NCBI RefSeq assembly: GCF_030065535.1
Contig: NZ_JASJND010000004.1
Location: forward strand, 62,001 to 126,000
Reading direction: 5' to 3'
DNA from: Microbacterium dauci
Lineage (GTDB): Bacteria > Actinomycetota > Actinomycetes > Actinomycetales > Microbacteriaceae
DNA length: 64,000 nt
Position numbers and translations under genes: made by a program. The notes beneath the pieces are model-generated. The model did not search any database. It saw only the letters and a list, made by a program, of their open reading frames with translations, and was not told the origin of the DNA. Shown here piece after piece: positions 9,298-17,466 of the stretch (its first letter is position 1; every line of letters begins with the position of its first letter).

Positions 9298-9554
9298 CGA
9301 CCCCGACCGACCAGATCACGATGTTCGGCGCCGACTGGTGCCGCGACTGCCGCCGCACCAAGGCGCAGCTCGACGGACTCGGCATCGAGTACCGCTACGT
9401 CGACCTCGAAGCCGACCCGGCCGCAGCCGACGTCGCCCGTGAGATCTCGGGTCGCACGAACATCCCGGTCGTCGTGTACCCGGATGCCACGCACCACGTC
9501 GAGCCCAGCAACGACGACGTCGCCGCGAAGCTCCGCGAACTCTCGCTGATCTGA
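9294..9554 (+). CDS. Mycoredoxin-like glutaredoxin
   Basis: 86-residue thioredoxin-fold protein. The redox motif is CRDC at residues 16-19 after FGADW, and NIPVVVYPD supplies the cis-proline. In actinobacteria, mycoredoxins reduce mycothiol mixed disulfides and usually carry CGYC or CGPC, so CRDC is a variant. It overlaps the glycosyltransferase stop by 4 nt (ATGA). A TACGCT box 6 nt before the ATG (9282-9287) also suggests a private leaderless promoter, although GGAG within that gap could act as a ribosome binding site. Confidence 0.85.
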   Translation: MTTPTDQITMFGADWCRDCRRTKAQLDGLGIEYRYVDLEADPAAADVAREISGRTNIPVVVYPDATHHVEPSNDDVAAKLRELSLI

Positions 9555-9567
9555 CCCGACACCGTCC

Positions 9568-11238
9568 ATGACCCTGGACGCCGCGACACTCGACGACGAG
9601 CTCGCGAAGCTCCGCCCCGATGCATGGGCAGCCCGCGACGCGGCGTCCCGCGCGTCACTGCTGCGGACCGTGCGCGCCGCGGTCGCCGTCGTGGCGGACG
9701 AATGGGCGACGGTCGCTGCCGCGCGCAAAGGCCTCGGGCCGCGGCATCCGCTCCGCGGGGAGGAATGGCTCGCGGGGCCGTACGCGGCGCTCGTCGCCCT
9801 CGACGCGTACGCCCACAGCCTCGACACCATCGCGCGCGGCGAGAGCCCGCTGCGCGACATCCGCTTCGGCACGGCTCCCGGCGGGCGTGCGGTCGCCCAC
9901 ACTTCACCGCTCAGCGCGATCGACGCGCTCTTGCTGTCGGGGTACACGACCGAGGTCTGGCTGCAGCCGGGCGTCACCCCCGATCAGGCGACGGATGCCG
10001 CGGGCCTCGCCTCGCGCCACGGTGCACCCGCGGGGATCGGGCTCGTCCTCGGCGCAGGCAACGTGACCGCGATCCCGTTCCTCGACGTGCTGTACGAAGT
10101 CGTCGCCTGCGGGCGCGTCGCGCTGCTCAAGGTCAACCCGACGCAGGACGCCCTCGTGCCGGTGTACGAGCGGGCACTCGCCCCGCTCGTCACCGCGGGC
10201 GCCGTCCGGATCGTGCGCGGCGACGGGGAGGTCGGGGCGTATCTGACGCGGCATCCATCGATCGACCACGTTCACGTCACCGGGTCGATCGCAACGTTCC
10301 GCGCGATCGTCGGCGCCGGGCTCGACGTGCCCATCACCGCAGAGCTCGGCGGCGTCTCGCCGATCATCGTGGTGCCGGGGCGGTGGTCGGCCGCCGACCT
10401 GCGGTACCAGGCCGAGCACGTCGCGACGATGCGGCTGCACAACAGCGGCCACAACTGCATCGCCGGACAGGTCGTGCTGCTCAGCCGCGACTGGCCGCAG
10501 CGCGAGGCGTTCGAGCGCGAGCTGCGCGCCGCGATCGGCCGCACCCCGGCGCGCCCGGTCTGGTACCCCGGCAGCGCCGACCGCCTCGCCGCGGCGCGCG
10601 ACGCCTACCCGGATGCCGCCTGGTCGACCGACGGCACCCGCGCGATCGTCCGCGGTGGCGGCCCCGTCGAGTCGACGGAGTACTTCGCGCCGGTGCTCGG
10701 CGTGGTCGACCTTCCCGGTACGGGGCAGGACTTCGTCGACGCCGCCGTCACCCACGCGAACGAACACCTGAGCGGCACGCTCGGCGCGAACGTACTCATC
10801 GACCCCGCGACGCAGCGCGCGCTCGGCGCCGGGTTCGAGGAGGCACTCGCGCGACTCGAGTACGGGACGATCGCCGTCAACGCGTGGACCGCGTTCGGGT
10901 TCCTCACCCCGACCGCGACCTGGGGCGCGTTCCCCGATGGTGACGGCTCGTCCGGCGACGGCTCGTCGGGCGACGGGTCGTCGGGCGTGGGGGTCGTGCA
11001 CAACGCACTGCTGCTCGACAACGTCGAGCGCACCGTCGTGCGCGGGCCGTTCCGCCCCTTCCCGCGGTCTCTCGGCGCCGCGGTGCCGGGCCGTGGACGG
11101 TTCTCGGTGCTGCCGAAACCGCCGTGGTTCGTCACCTCGCGCACCGGCGCTGCCGTGTCGGAGGGCTTCACCCGCTTCCGCATCGACCGGCATTGGGGTC
11201 GCCTCGCCGTGACGCTGGTCCGCGCCTTCGGTGCGTAG
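9568..11238 (+). CDS. Aldehyde dehydrogenase superfamily protein
   Basis: 556-residue NAD(P)-dependent dehydrogenase-like protein. The ELGG motif with the general-base Glu is at about residue 259 and the catalytic Cys at about 297 in HNSGHNCIAGQ. VTGS and AGNVTAIPFLDVLYEV fit the cofactor-binding fold. It is longer than most family members. An insertion at about 459-473 is made of three tandem 15-bp repeats encoding Asp-Gly-Ser-Ser-Gly. The C-terminus (about 490-556) with a VVRGPFRPFP stretch is typical of an actinobacterial subfamily of unknown substrate. The ATG at 9568 follows the mycoredoxin stop by 13 nt, so cotranscription is likely. Confidence 0.87.
   Translation: MTLDAATLDDELAKLRPDAWAARDAASRASLLRTVRAAVAVVADEWATVAAARKGLGPRHPLRGEEWLAGPYAALVALDAYAHSLDTIARGESPLRDIRFGTAPGGRAVAHTSPLSAIDALLLSGYTTEVWLQPGVTPDQATDAAGLASRHGAPAGIGLVLGAGNVTAIPFLDVLYEVVACGRVALLKVNPTQDALVPVYERALAPLVTAGAVRIVRGDGEVGAYLTRHPSIDHVHVTGSIATFRAIVGAGLDVPITAELGGVSPIIVVPGRWSAADLRYQAEHVATMRLHNSGHNCIAGQVVLLSRDWPQREAFERELRAAIGRTPARPVWYPGSADRLAAARDAYPDAAWSTDGTRAIVRGGGPVESTEYFAPVLGVVDLPGTGQDFVDAAVTHANEHLSGTLGANVLIDPATQRALGAGFEEALARLEYGTIAVNAWTAFGFLTPTATWGAFPDGDGSSGDGSSGDGSSGVGVVHNALLLDNVERTVVRGPFRPFPRSLGAAVPGRGRFSVLPKPPWFVTSRTGAAVSEGFTRFRIDRHWGRLAVTLVRAFGA
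10942..10986 (+). repeat. In-frame 15-bp tandem repeat, 3 copies
   Basis: Three copies of a GACGGCTCGTCSGGC-type unit inside the aldehyde dehydrogenase gene, encoding Asp-Gly-Ser-Ser-Gly three times. Copies differ at only a few third positions, which indicates recent expansion by slippage. Confidence 0.85.
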
Positions 11239-11250
11239 CCGGGAGCGGGC

Positions 11251-11340
11251 CGGCCAGCGGCATCCGCCCGGCCAGTGGCATCCGCCCGGCCAGTGGCATC
11301 CGTCCGGCCAGCGGCATCCGCCCGGCCGGCGGCATCCGCC
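11251..11340. repeat. 18-bp intergenic tandem array, 5 copies
   Basis: Five head-to-tail copies of CGGCCAGYGGCATCCGCC with one or two substitutions each, starting 12 nt after the aldehyde dehydrogenase stop. Each unit holds the GGCATCC word. The array ends exactly where the neighbouring inverted-repeat element begins. Confidence 0.92.
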
Positions 11341-11343
11341 GGG

Positions 11344-11425
11344 CCATAACTCCGGAAGATTCGACCCTCGGCGGCAATGTAACCGGTGTCATCGGCACTC
11401 GGGTGTGGAATTGCCGGAGTTATGG
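11344..11425. repeat. 82-bp element with 12-bp terminal inverted repeats (element 1)
   Basis: CCATAACTCCGG at 11344-11355 is exactly complementary to CCGGAGTTATGG at 11414-11425. The interior has no open reading frame. It is more AT-rich than its surroundings. It lies between two convergent genes. Compare the 85- and 86-bp elements at 52513-52597 and 56699-56784. Confidence 0.75.
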
Positions 11426-11455
11426 TCGGCGCGATCGCACCACCGCCGCGAACGA

Positions 11456-11489
11456 CGAGAGCCGCGCCCAGTGAATGACGCGGCTCTCG
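11456..11489. terminator. Hairpin terminator for the DEAD-box helicase gene
   Basis: 11-bp perfect stem (11456-11466 with 11479-11489) and a 12-nt loop, 14 bp beyond the helicase stop codon. It could also stop transcription from the aldehyde dehydrogenase side. Confidence 0.7.
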
Positions 11490-11502
11490 AAGAAGCGGAA
11501 GG

Positions 11503-13143
11503 TCAGCGACCGCCGCGGCGGTTGCCGCCGTTCTGACGGACGACCGAGCCGACGGTGAGGCCGGTCGACGCGCGGCGGCCGGTGCGGCGAGCGCCGCCGG
11601 ATGCCGGGGCGCCCGACTTCGTGCCCGAGTGACCTGCAGCGGCGCCGTGTCCGTGCGCGGCGCCCTGGCCGTGCGACGCACCGTGCGCACGCTGGCGCTG
11701 GCCGCGGCCACCCTGCGCCTGACCACGACCGGCACCCTGCGCCTGACCACGACCGCCGTCACCCTGGCCACGACCGACACCCTGGCCACGACCGGAGCCC
11801 TGGCCCTCTCCGCGGCCGGAGCCCTGACCGCGTCCGCCGCGGCCCTGACCGGCGGATGCCGCGCCCTCGCGGGCCTCGCGCGCTGCGCGCTTGCGCTGCG
11901 CGTTCGCGCCCTGGCTCTGGCCACCGCCACCGCGCTGCTGCTGCGTGACGGGCTGCGGCGCGACCTTCGGGGCGACCGGGCCGACGAGCTCGGTGACGGT
12001 GTCGGAGCTCGCGCTCACCGACTCGGGCGTGACCGAGATGGCGGCCTTGCGGAGCAGGCTGTCGACATCGCGACGCTGCTCGGGCATGACGATGGTGACG
12101 ACGGTGCCCTCGGCCCCGGCGCGCGCGGTGCGGCCGGAGCGGTGGAGGTACGCCTTGTGCTCGAGCGGCGGGTCGACGTGGACGACGAGCTCGACATTGT
12201 CGACGTGCACACCACGGGCGGCGACGTCCGTCGCGACGAGCACCTTCGCATCACCCGACGAGAACGCGGCGAGGTTGCGGTCACGCTGCGGCTGCGACAG
12301 GTTGCCGTGCAGGTCGACCGAGGGGATGCCGTCCGACGTGAGCTGACGGGCGAGCTTCTTCGCCGCGTGCTTGGTACGGGTGAAGAGGATGCGACGGCCC
12401 ATGCCCGACGCGAGGGTGCGGACGAGCACCTTCTTGGCATCGGACCCCTCGACGTGGAACACGCGGTGCGTCATCGCAGCGACGGGCGAGTGCGCCTCGT
12501 CGACCGAGTGGAGCACCTCGTTCTGCAGGAAGCGCTTCACCAGCTTGTCGACGCCGTTGTCCAGCGTCGCGCTGAAGAGGAGTCGCTGCGTGTCCTGGGG
12601 CGTCGCGCTCAGGATGCGGGTGACGCCGGGCAGGAAGCCGAGGTCGGCCATGTGGTCGGCCTCGTCGATGACGGTGATCTCGACGGCGTCGAGGTTCACG
12701 AGCTTCTGCTGCATGAGGTCCTCGAGGCGGCCGGGGCACGCCACGACGATGTCGACGCCGGCGCGCAGCGCCTCGACCTGACGCTTCTGGTTGACGCCGC
12801 CGAAGATCGTGGTGGTCGTCATGCCGTACGCCGCGGCGAGCGGCGCGAGCGTGCGGTCGATCTGGGTCGCGAGCTCGCGCGTCGGCGCGAGGACGAGACC
12901 GAGGATGCGGCCGCGGCGACGGACGCCACCGGCGAGCCCCTGGCCGAGGCGCGCGACCATCGGGATCGAGAAGGCGAGGGTCTTGCCCGAGCCGGTGCGG
13001 CCGCGGCCGAGCACGTCGCGCCCGGCGAGCGTGTCGGGCAGGGTGTCGACCTGGATCGGGAACGGGGTGGTCTTGCCGTCGGCGGCGAGTGCGGCGACGA
13101 GCGGAGCGGGCACGCCGAGCGTGCCGAACGTGGGTTCAGTCAT
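11503..13143 (-). CDS. DEAD-box ATP-dependent RNA helicase with RG-rich tail
   Basis: 546 residues. The N-terminal Q-motif region FGTLGVPAPLV is followed by Walker A GRTGSGKT (48-55), PTRELA, motif II DEAD (160-163), SAT (FSATLDN), and motif VI HRSGRTAR. From about residue 405 the tail is almost wholly Gly/Arg/Gln repeats, an unstructured RNA-binding extension like those of RhlE or DeaD-type cold-shock helicases. The function is likely RNA unwinding in ribosome assembly or mRNA turnover. The ATG at 13141-13143 has no clear Shine-Dalgarno. A roughly 200-nt leader with a strong hairpin lies upstream, as in cold-inducible helicases. Confidence 0.93.
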   Translation of the reverse strand: MTEPTFGTLGVPAPLVAALAADGKTTPFPIQVDTLPDTLAGRDVLGRGRTGSGKTLAFSIPMVARLGQGLAGGVRRRGRILGLVLAPTRELATQIDRTLAPLAAAYGMTTTTIFGGVNQKRQVEALRAGVDIVVACPGRLEDLMQQKLVNLDAVEITVIDEADHMADLGFLPGVTRILSATPQDTQRLLFSATLDNGVDKLVKRFLQNEVLHSVDEAHSPVAAMTHRVFHVEGSDAKKVLVRTLASGMGRRILFTRTKHAAKKLARQLTSDGIPSVDLHGNLSQPQRDRNLAAFSSGDAKVLVATDVAARGVHVDNVELVVHVDPPLEHKAYLHRSGRTARAGAEGTVVTIVMPEQRRDVDSLLRKAAISVTPESVSASSDTVTELVGPVAPKVAPQPVTQQQRGGGGQSQGANAQRKRAAREAREGAASAGQGRGGRGQGSGRGEGQGSGRGQGVGRGQGDGGRGQAQGAGRGQAQGGRGQRQRAHGASHGQGAAHGHGAAAGHSGTKSGAPASGGARRTGRRASTGLTVGSVVRQNGGNRRGGR

Positions 13144-13152
13144 GAGGAACTA

Positions 13153-13187
13153 ACTCGGGCAGAATGGCCCGGATCGGTGGCCCGAGT
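13153..13187 (-). promoter_or_regulatory. Leader hairpin just upstream of the DEAD-box helicase start
   Basis: ACTCGGGC (13153-13160) pairs perfectly with GCCCGAGT (13180-13187), leaving only 9 nt to the ATG. It could control translation initiation in the helicase leader. No Shine-Dalgarno is visible between stem and start. Confidence 0.4.
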
Positions 13188-13349
13188 GCGGATGCGCAGA
13201 CGGGTTCGCCGTGAGAAGGAGTCGCCGGCGACGATCTGAGATCGGCAGCGGAAGATGCGTTCTACGACGCGAGGGACAACGGGGAGGATGCCGCAACGTC
13301 ACCAGCGTAGCAGTGGGGGCTGTGAGGCGGCCGGGCGGATGCCGCGGGG

Positions 13350-14327
13350 TCAGCCGGCGAAGCGGTCGGTCGCGGCGCGCAGCGCCTCGGCGATGCCCGG
13401 CTCGCTCGCGGAGTGCCCGGCGTCGTCGACGACGACGAACTCGGCCTCGGGCCACGCCCGGTGCAGGTCCCACGCGGTCATCATCGGCGTGCACACGTCG
13501 TAGCGGCCCTGCACGATCACCGTGGGGATGTGCCGGATGGCATCCACTCGCTCGATCAGCTGCCCCTCGGTGAACCAGCCCTTGTGCATGAAGTAGTGGT
13601 TCTCGATGCGGGCGAACGCGGTGGCCTTCGCGTCGTCGGTCATCGACGCGACGAGCTTGGGATCGGGATGCAGCGTGAGCGTCGAGGCCTCCCACGTGGT
13701 CCATGCCACCGCGGCGGGCACGTGCACAGCGGGATCGGGATCGGTCAGCAGCCGGTGGTACGCCTCGATCATGCGCGAGCGTTCGAGCACCGGCACCGGC
13801 GCGATGAAGTCCTCCCACTGATCGGGGAACAGCGCCGCGGCGCCGCCCTCGTAGAACCACTCGAGTTCGTGGCGCCGCAGGGTGAAGACACCGCGGAGCA
13901 CGAGCTCCGACACCGCGTCCGGGTGCGACTCGGCGTATGCGAGCGCGAGCGCGCTCCCCCACGACCCACCGAAGACCTGCCACTGCTCGATGCCGAGATT
14001 CCGCCGCAGCAGTTCGAGGTCGGCGACGAGGTGCCACGTGGTGTTGTGCCGCAGGTCCGCGTCGGCGTCGCCGGCGTGCGGGGTACTGCGGCCGCAGCCG
14101 CGCTGGTCCATGAGGATGATCCGGTAGCGCTCCGGGTCGAAGAACCGCCGATGCCAGGGCGACGTGCCGGCGCCCGGGCCACCGTGGAGGAAGACGACCG
14201 GCTTGCCCTCGGGGTTGCCGGACTGCTCCCAGTACACGCGGTTGCCGTCGCCGACGAGCAGCTTCCCGGTCTCGTACGGCTTGATCTTGGGGTAGACGAT
14301 GCCGTCGAGTCGGCTCTGCGGTTTCAT
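13350..14327 (-). CDS. pip: Prolyl iminopeptidase (alpha/beta hydrolase)
   Basis: 325-residue serine peptidase (S33) that removes N-terminal proline from peptides. It has HGGPGAG (oxyanion loop), DQRGCGRS, the nucleophile elbow GGSWGS, and a C-terminal GHSASEPG with the catalytic His. The length is typical. The ATG at 14325-14327 has GGAAGGG just upstream and overlaps the TGA of the upstream metallopeptidase gene (ATGA), so the two are translationally coupled. Confidence 0.93.
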   Translation of the reverse strand: MKPQSRLDGIVYPKIKPYETGKLLVGDGNRVYWEQSGNPEGKPVVFLHGGPGAGTSPWHRRFFDPERYRIILMDQRGCGRSTPHAGDADADLRHNTTWHLVADLELLRRNLGIEQWQVFGGSWGSALALAYAESHPDAVSELVLRGVFTLRRHELEWFYEGGAAALFPDQWEDFIAPVPVLERSRMIEAYHRLLTDPDPAVHVPAAVAWTTWEASTLTLHPDPKLVASMTDDAKATAFARIENHYFMHKGWFTEGQLIERVDAIRHIPTVIVQGRYDVCTPMMTAWDLHRAWPEAEFVVVDDAGHSASEPGIAEALRAATDRFAG

Positions 14328-15190
14328 AGATCCCTTCCGGACACGGCAAACGTATCGCAGGCCTCGACGCCGCCCTCGTAGCCGGCCATGAACCACCGTT
14401 GCCGCTGTTCACTCGACCCGTGGGTCCAGCTCTCGGGGTTCACCTGGCCGGACTGCTCCTGGATGTGATCGTCTCCGACCGCAGCCGCGGCCTCGAGCGC
14501 GTCATCGATCTGCGCCTGCGTCGGCTCGAGCATGTACGGCACGCCGTTCGCATCCTTCTGATCGGGAAGGTCCGCGACCCACGCCCCGGCGAAGCAGTCG
14601 GCCTGCAGTTCGGTGCGCACCGCGTTACTGTCCTCGCCGGTGCCGTCGCGCGGGTACTCGTCGAAGACGTCGAGGAGCTGCTGCACGTGATGCCCGTACT
14701 CGTGCGCGAGGACGTACAGCTGGGCGAGGTCGCCGGCATCGGCGCCCAACTGCTGCCGGATGATCGACCAGAACGCCGGGTCGATGTAGACCGTCTCCTC
14801 GGGCGGGCAGTAGAACGGCCCGGTCGCGTTCGACGCCGTGCCGCACGCGGTCTGGGTCGACCCGTCCACGACGACGAGCTTCGGCGGTCGATAGCCCTCG
14901 AGGGTGGACTCCCAGAACGAGTTGACGACCTCTTCGCCGGCATCGAGCCGGCAGGCGTCGTCCTCGTTCGCATCCTTCCCGGTGAGGCATCCCTCGACGA
15001 CCGTCCCCTCGTCCTGCGGCGCACCACCGGCGCCGCCGAGCAGGCCGGTGAGGTCGACACCGGTGAACACACTGATGAGCACGACGGCGATGCCGAGCAC
15101 CCCTGCCCCGCCCGCGATGACAGGGCCGCGACCGCGACCGCTGCGGCGCGCACTCGATCCGGTGACATCGGCGTCTGGATTGAAGGTCAT
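14324..15190 (-). CDS. YpfJ-type neutral zinc metallopeptidase, membrane anchored
   Basis: 288 residues. A short cytoplasmic N-terminus is followed by one membrane segment (about residues 25-50) and an extracellular domain with the zinc-binding HEYGHH motif and a downstream ELQADCFAGAW helix that supplies the third ligand, characteristic of the YpfJ/neutral zinc metallopeptidase family. Several cysteines (ACR, TACG, FYCPP, DCFAG) may form disulfides. Substrates are unknown. The ATG at 15188-15190 has TACCTT 6 nt upstream, indicating a leaderless message. Its stop overlaps the pip start. Confidence 0.9.
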   Translation of the reverse strand: MTFNPDADVTGSSARRSGRGRGPVIAGGAGVLGIAVVLISVFTGVDLTGLLGGAGGAPQDEGTVVEGCLTGKDANEDDACRLDAGEEVVNSFWESTLEGYRPPKLVVVDGSTQTACGTASNATGPFYCPPEETVYIDPAFWSIIRQQLGADAGDLAQLYVLAHEYGHHVQQLLDVFDEYPRDGTGEDSNAVRTELQADCFAGAWVADLPDQKDANGVPYMLEPTQAQIDDALEAAAAVGDDHIQEQSGQVNPESWTHGSSEQRQRWFMAGYEGGVEACDTFAVSGRDL

Positions 15191-15196
15191 GTCGTG

Positions 15197-15202
15197 AAGG
15201 TA
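15197..15202 (-). promoter_or_regulatory. Candidate -10 box of the metallopeptidase-pip operon (leaderless)
   Basis: TACCTT on the minus strand, 6 nt before the ATG. Confidence 0.45.
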
Positions 15203-15339
15203 CTCCCGCGCGCCCCGTGTCGGCAGGTCCTTGCGCGGGGTCGCGCCGTCGTGGTGAGCGGATGCCACGCCCTCGGTGACCGGTCGATGTGGTGCGGCCG
15301 CGTCGGCCACAATGGGAGGAAGCGCGAAGGAGACCAGAC

Positions 15340-15774
15340 GTGGACGCAGCACCGGCCGAGCACGCCCCGGGCGATTACGCGGAGTCGCGGACGATCGCGA
15401 TCCCGGACGACCCCGCTGCTGTGCCCGATGCGGTCGCCGCACTCCAGCCGACCCCGGAGTGGTGGCTCGCCCTGCCGAAAGGTGCGCGCCTCGTCGGACT
15501 GGTCGTCTCGCGCGCCGACATGCCGAGCATCGTGTCGCAGCGCGAAGCACTCGCCCGCTTCGGCGTGCCGATCGAGGGGTTCCGGCATCCGGCGCCTGAA
15601 ACCGGAGAGACCTGGGAGGAACGCCTCGCCCGCCTGTTCGGTCGCCTCGGCGCCGGTGACGTCGTCGTGGTCACCGACGTGAAGGCCCTCGGTCGCGATG
15701 CGCACGAGGAGACCCGCACGGTCGCAGAGCTCCGCCGCCGCTCGGTGATCGTGAAGGTGCTCGATCGCGGGTGA
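15340..15774 (+). CDS. Orphan resolvase-fold protein lacking the catalytic serine region
   Basis: 144 residues. The central and C-terminal parts resemble the N-terminal catalytic domain of serine recombinases: SQREALARFGVPIEGF, RLGAGDVVVVTDVKALGR and a TVAELRRRSVIVKVL helix-strand. The usual YxRVS start with the catalytic Ser is replaced by LVGLVVSRADM, and no helix-turn-helix DNA-binding domain follows. It is therefore unlikely to be an active recombinase. The GTG start at 15340 has GAAGGAG 7 nt upstream. It converges with the kinase gene, with 3 nt between stops. No inverted repeats or other mobile genes flank it. Confidence 0.75.
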   Translation: MDAAPAEHAPGDYAESRTIAIPDDPAAVPDAVAALQPTPEWWLALPKGARLVGLVVSRADMPSIVSQREALARFGVPIEGFRHPAPETGETWEERLARLFGRLGAGDVVVVTDVKALGRDAHEETRTVAELRRRSVIVKVLDRG

Positions 15775-15777
15775 GCG

Positions 15778-17466
15778 TCAGCTCGTCGCGCAGATGCGCG
15801 TCGCCCGACTGACGGCGCCGTCGGCGCGCCGCACCGAGACATCGATGCACGCCTGCGTGTCGCCGTCCAGAGGAACGGTGACGGTCGGGTCGGGGATGTT
15901 CCGCGCGTCACCGCCGGTCCCGTCGAGCCGGATGCGCGACCAGACGTAGCTGTCGCCGGTCTGCGGGTCGGGGTTGTTCCACGCGAACACGGCGTCGTCG
16001 CCGCTGATACGCCAGGTCCCGTCCGCCGGAGCGGGGACGAAGCCGGTGGCGGGATCCTGCGGCTTCACGTCCTGTGTCGCGGGCGGCGAGGGTGCGGTCT
16101 CGGGCTCAGGCGGGGCAAGCAGGCTCGCGAGCACCACGACACCGACGACAGCGATCGCGACGGCGGCGGCAGCCAGACCGATCCAGAGTCCCCGGCGGGA
16201 CTTCGGTCCTGCCGGCGGCGCCGGTGGCGCGGCGACCGGCTGCACCGTCGGCGCTGTGGACACCGTCGGCTGGGCGGTGCCCCCTGTGGTACCGGTCGGG
16301 AACGACGTCGGCGGAGGGGTGCTCCTCTCCCGGACGATCGTGCCGTCCTCGACGGCCGACACCGGGGGGATCGAGGTGGGCGGCCGGAGCATCGTGGCAT
16401 CCGTCCCGCCCGTCGCCTCGGGCGCGGATCCGGTCGCCCCGGGGGCGAAGACCTCGGTCTGCGGCGCGAACCCAGCCGAGATGCTGTTCCGCTCCCACGT
16501 CGGGCCGGCGGCGGGTGACGTCTGCGGATCGATGCTGACGATGCCGCGGACGCGGGTGAGCTCGCCATCCTCTTCCTCCTCCTCGATGGGAGGAGCGTCG
16601 TCGAGGATGTCGATGGGGGTGACCGAGTGCGCGAGCTCGATCTGGACCTTCTGCAGCGCACGCGCGAACGCGACCGCCGAGTCGTAGCGGTCGCCCGCGC
16701 GCTTGGCCATCGCGCGCTCGAGGACGGCGTGGAGCGATGCCGGTGCGTCGGCGCGGTCGAGCGGCGCGAGGCGCTCGGTCTCGATGCGGCGGATGAGCTC
16801 AGCACCGCCGTTGCGTCCGCCGGGCACCTCGAACGGCGACCGCCCGGTGAGCAGGTTGAAGACTGTCGCGCCGAGCGCCCACACGTCGGACTGCACGGTG
16901 AACTCGGGGACATCCGCGAACGACTCGGGCGGCGACCACGGAATCGACATCCCGGTGGACGGGTCGGACGCCTCGGCGGTCGTCGCGATGCCGAAGTCGG
17001 TGAGGGCGGGACGGTTGTATTCCGTCACGAGAATGTTGGCGGGTTTGATATCGCGATGCAGGATGCCGGCCCGGTGGGCGGTCTCGACCGCAGCGGCCAC
17101 CTGGATGCCGACACGGAGCGCTTCAGCCACGGAGATCTGCGCCGTCCGTGCGCGCACCTGCAGGTTCGGCTTGGAGCAGTACTCCATCACGAGGTACGAG
17201 CGACCGTCCTCTGAGACGCCGGCCTGGTAGATCGTGACGATCGCCGGGTGGGTCGACAACATGGCCATGACGTTCGCCTCGGCCTGGAACTGCTCGACCG
17301 CGCCGCCGCTCATCTTGTCTGACAGCAGCACCTTGACCGCGACCCGACGACGAGGGAGCGCCTGCTCGTAGAGGTAGACGTCGGCGAAGCCGCCGGAGCC
17401 GAGCACCTGCTGGTAGGTGAAGCCGGGCAGCTGCGGCGGGGGCGCGGGGGCGCGCTTCGAGCTCAC
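15778..17466 (-). CDS. PknB-like serine/threonine protein kinase
   Basis: 562 residues, last gene of the surface-protein operon. The kinase domain (about 15-285) has G-loop GSGGFADV (23-30), K45 in VAVKV, HRDIKPAN (137-144, catalytic D139), DFG (157-159) and a PPE in place of APE. A Pro/Thr-rich juxtamembrane linker is followed by one membrane segment (about 430-455). A roughly 100-residue extracellular domain of Ig or Fn3-like strand pattern follows; there are no PASTA repeats. It should sense something outside and phosphorylate cytoplasmic targets, with the neighbouring FHA proteins as likely readers. The GTG start overlaps the FHA gene stop (GTGA). Confidence 0.93.
   Translation of the reverse strand: MSSKRAPAPPPQLPGFTYQQVLGSGGFADVYLYEQALPRRRVAVKVLLSDKMSGGAVEQFQAEANVMAMLSTHPAIVTIYQAGVSEDGRSYLVMEYCSKPNLQVRARTAQISVAEALRVGIQVAAAVETAHRAGILHRDIKPANILVTEYNRPALTDFGIATTAEASDPSTGMSIPWSPPESFADVPEFTVQSDVWALGATVFNLLTGRSPFEVPGGRNGGAELIRRIETERLAPLDRADAPASLHAVLERAMAKRAGDRYDSAVAFARALQKVQIELAHSVTPIDILDDAPPIEEEEEDGELTRVRGIVSIDPQTSPAAGPTWERNSISAGFAPQTEVFAPGATGSAPEATGGTDATMLRPPTSIPPVSAVEDGTIVRERSTPPPTSFPTGTTGGTAQPTVSTAPTVQPVAAPPAPPAGPKSRRGLWIGLAAAAVAIAVVGVVVLASLLAPPEPETAPSPPATQDVKPQDPATGFVPAPADGTWRISGDDAVFAWNNPDPQTGDSYVWSRIRLDGTGGDARNIPDPTVTVPLDGDTQACIDVSVRRADGAVSRATRICATS

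Noticed and set aside
11251-11340. CRISPR array
   Set aside because: Units are 18 bp and contiguous, with no spacers, and no cas genes are near. It is a simple tandem repeat.
15340-15774. Active site-specific recombinase marking a mobile element
   Set aside because: The catalytic Ser region and DNA-binding domain are missing, and no inverted repeats or other mobile genes flank it.
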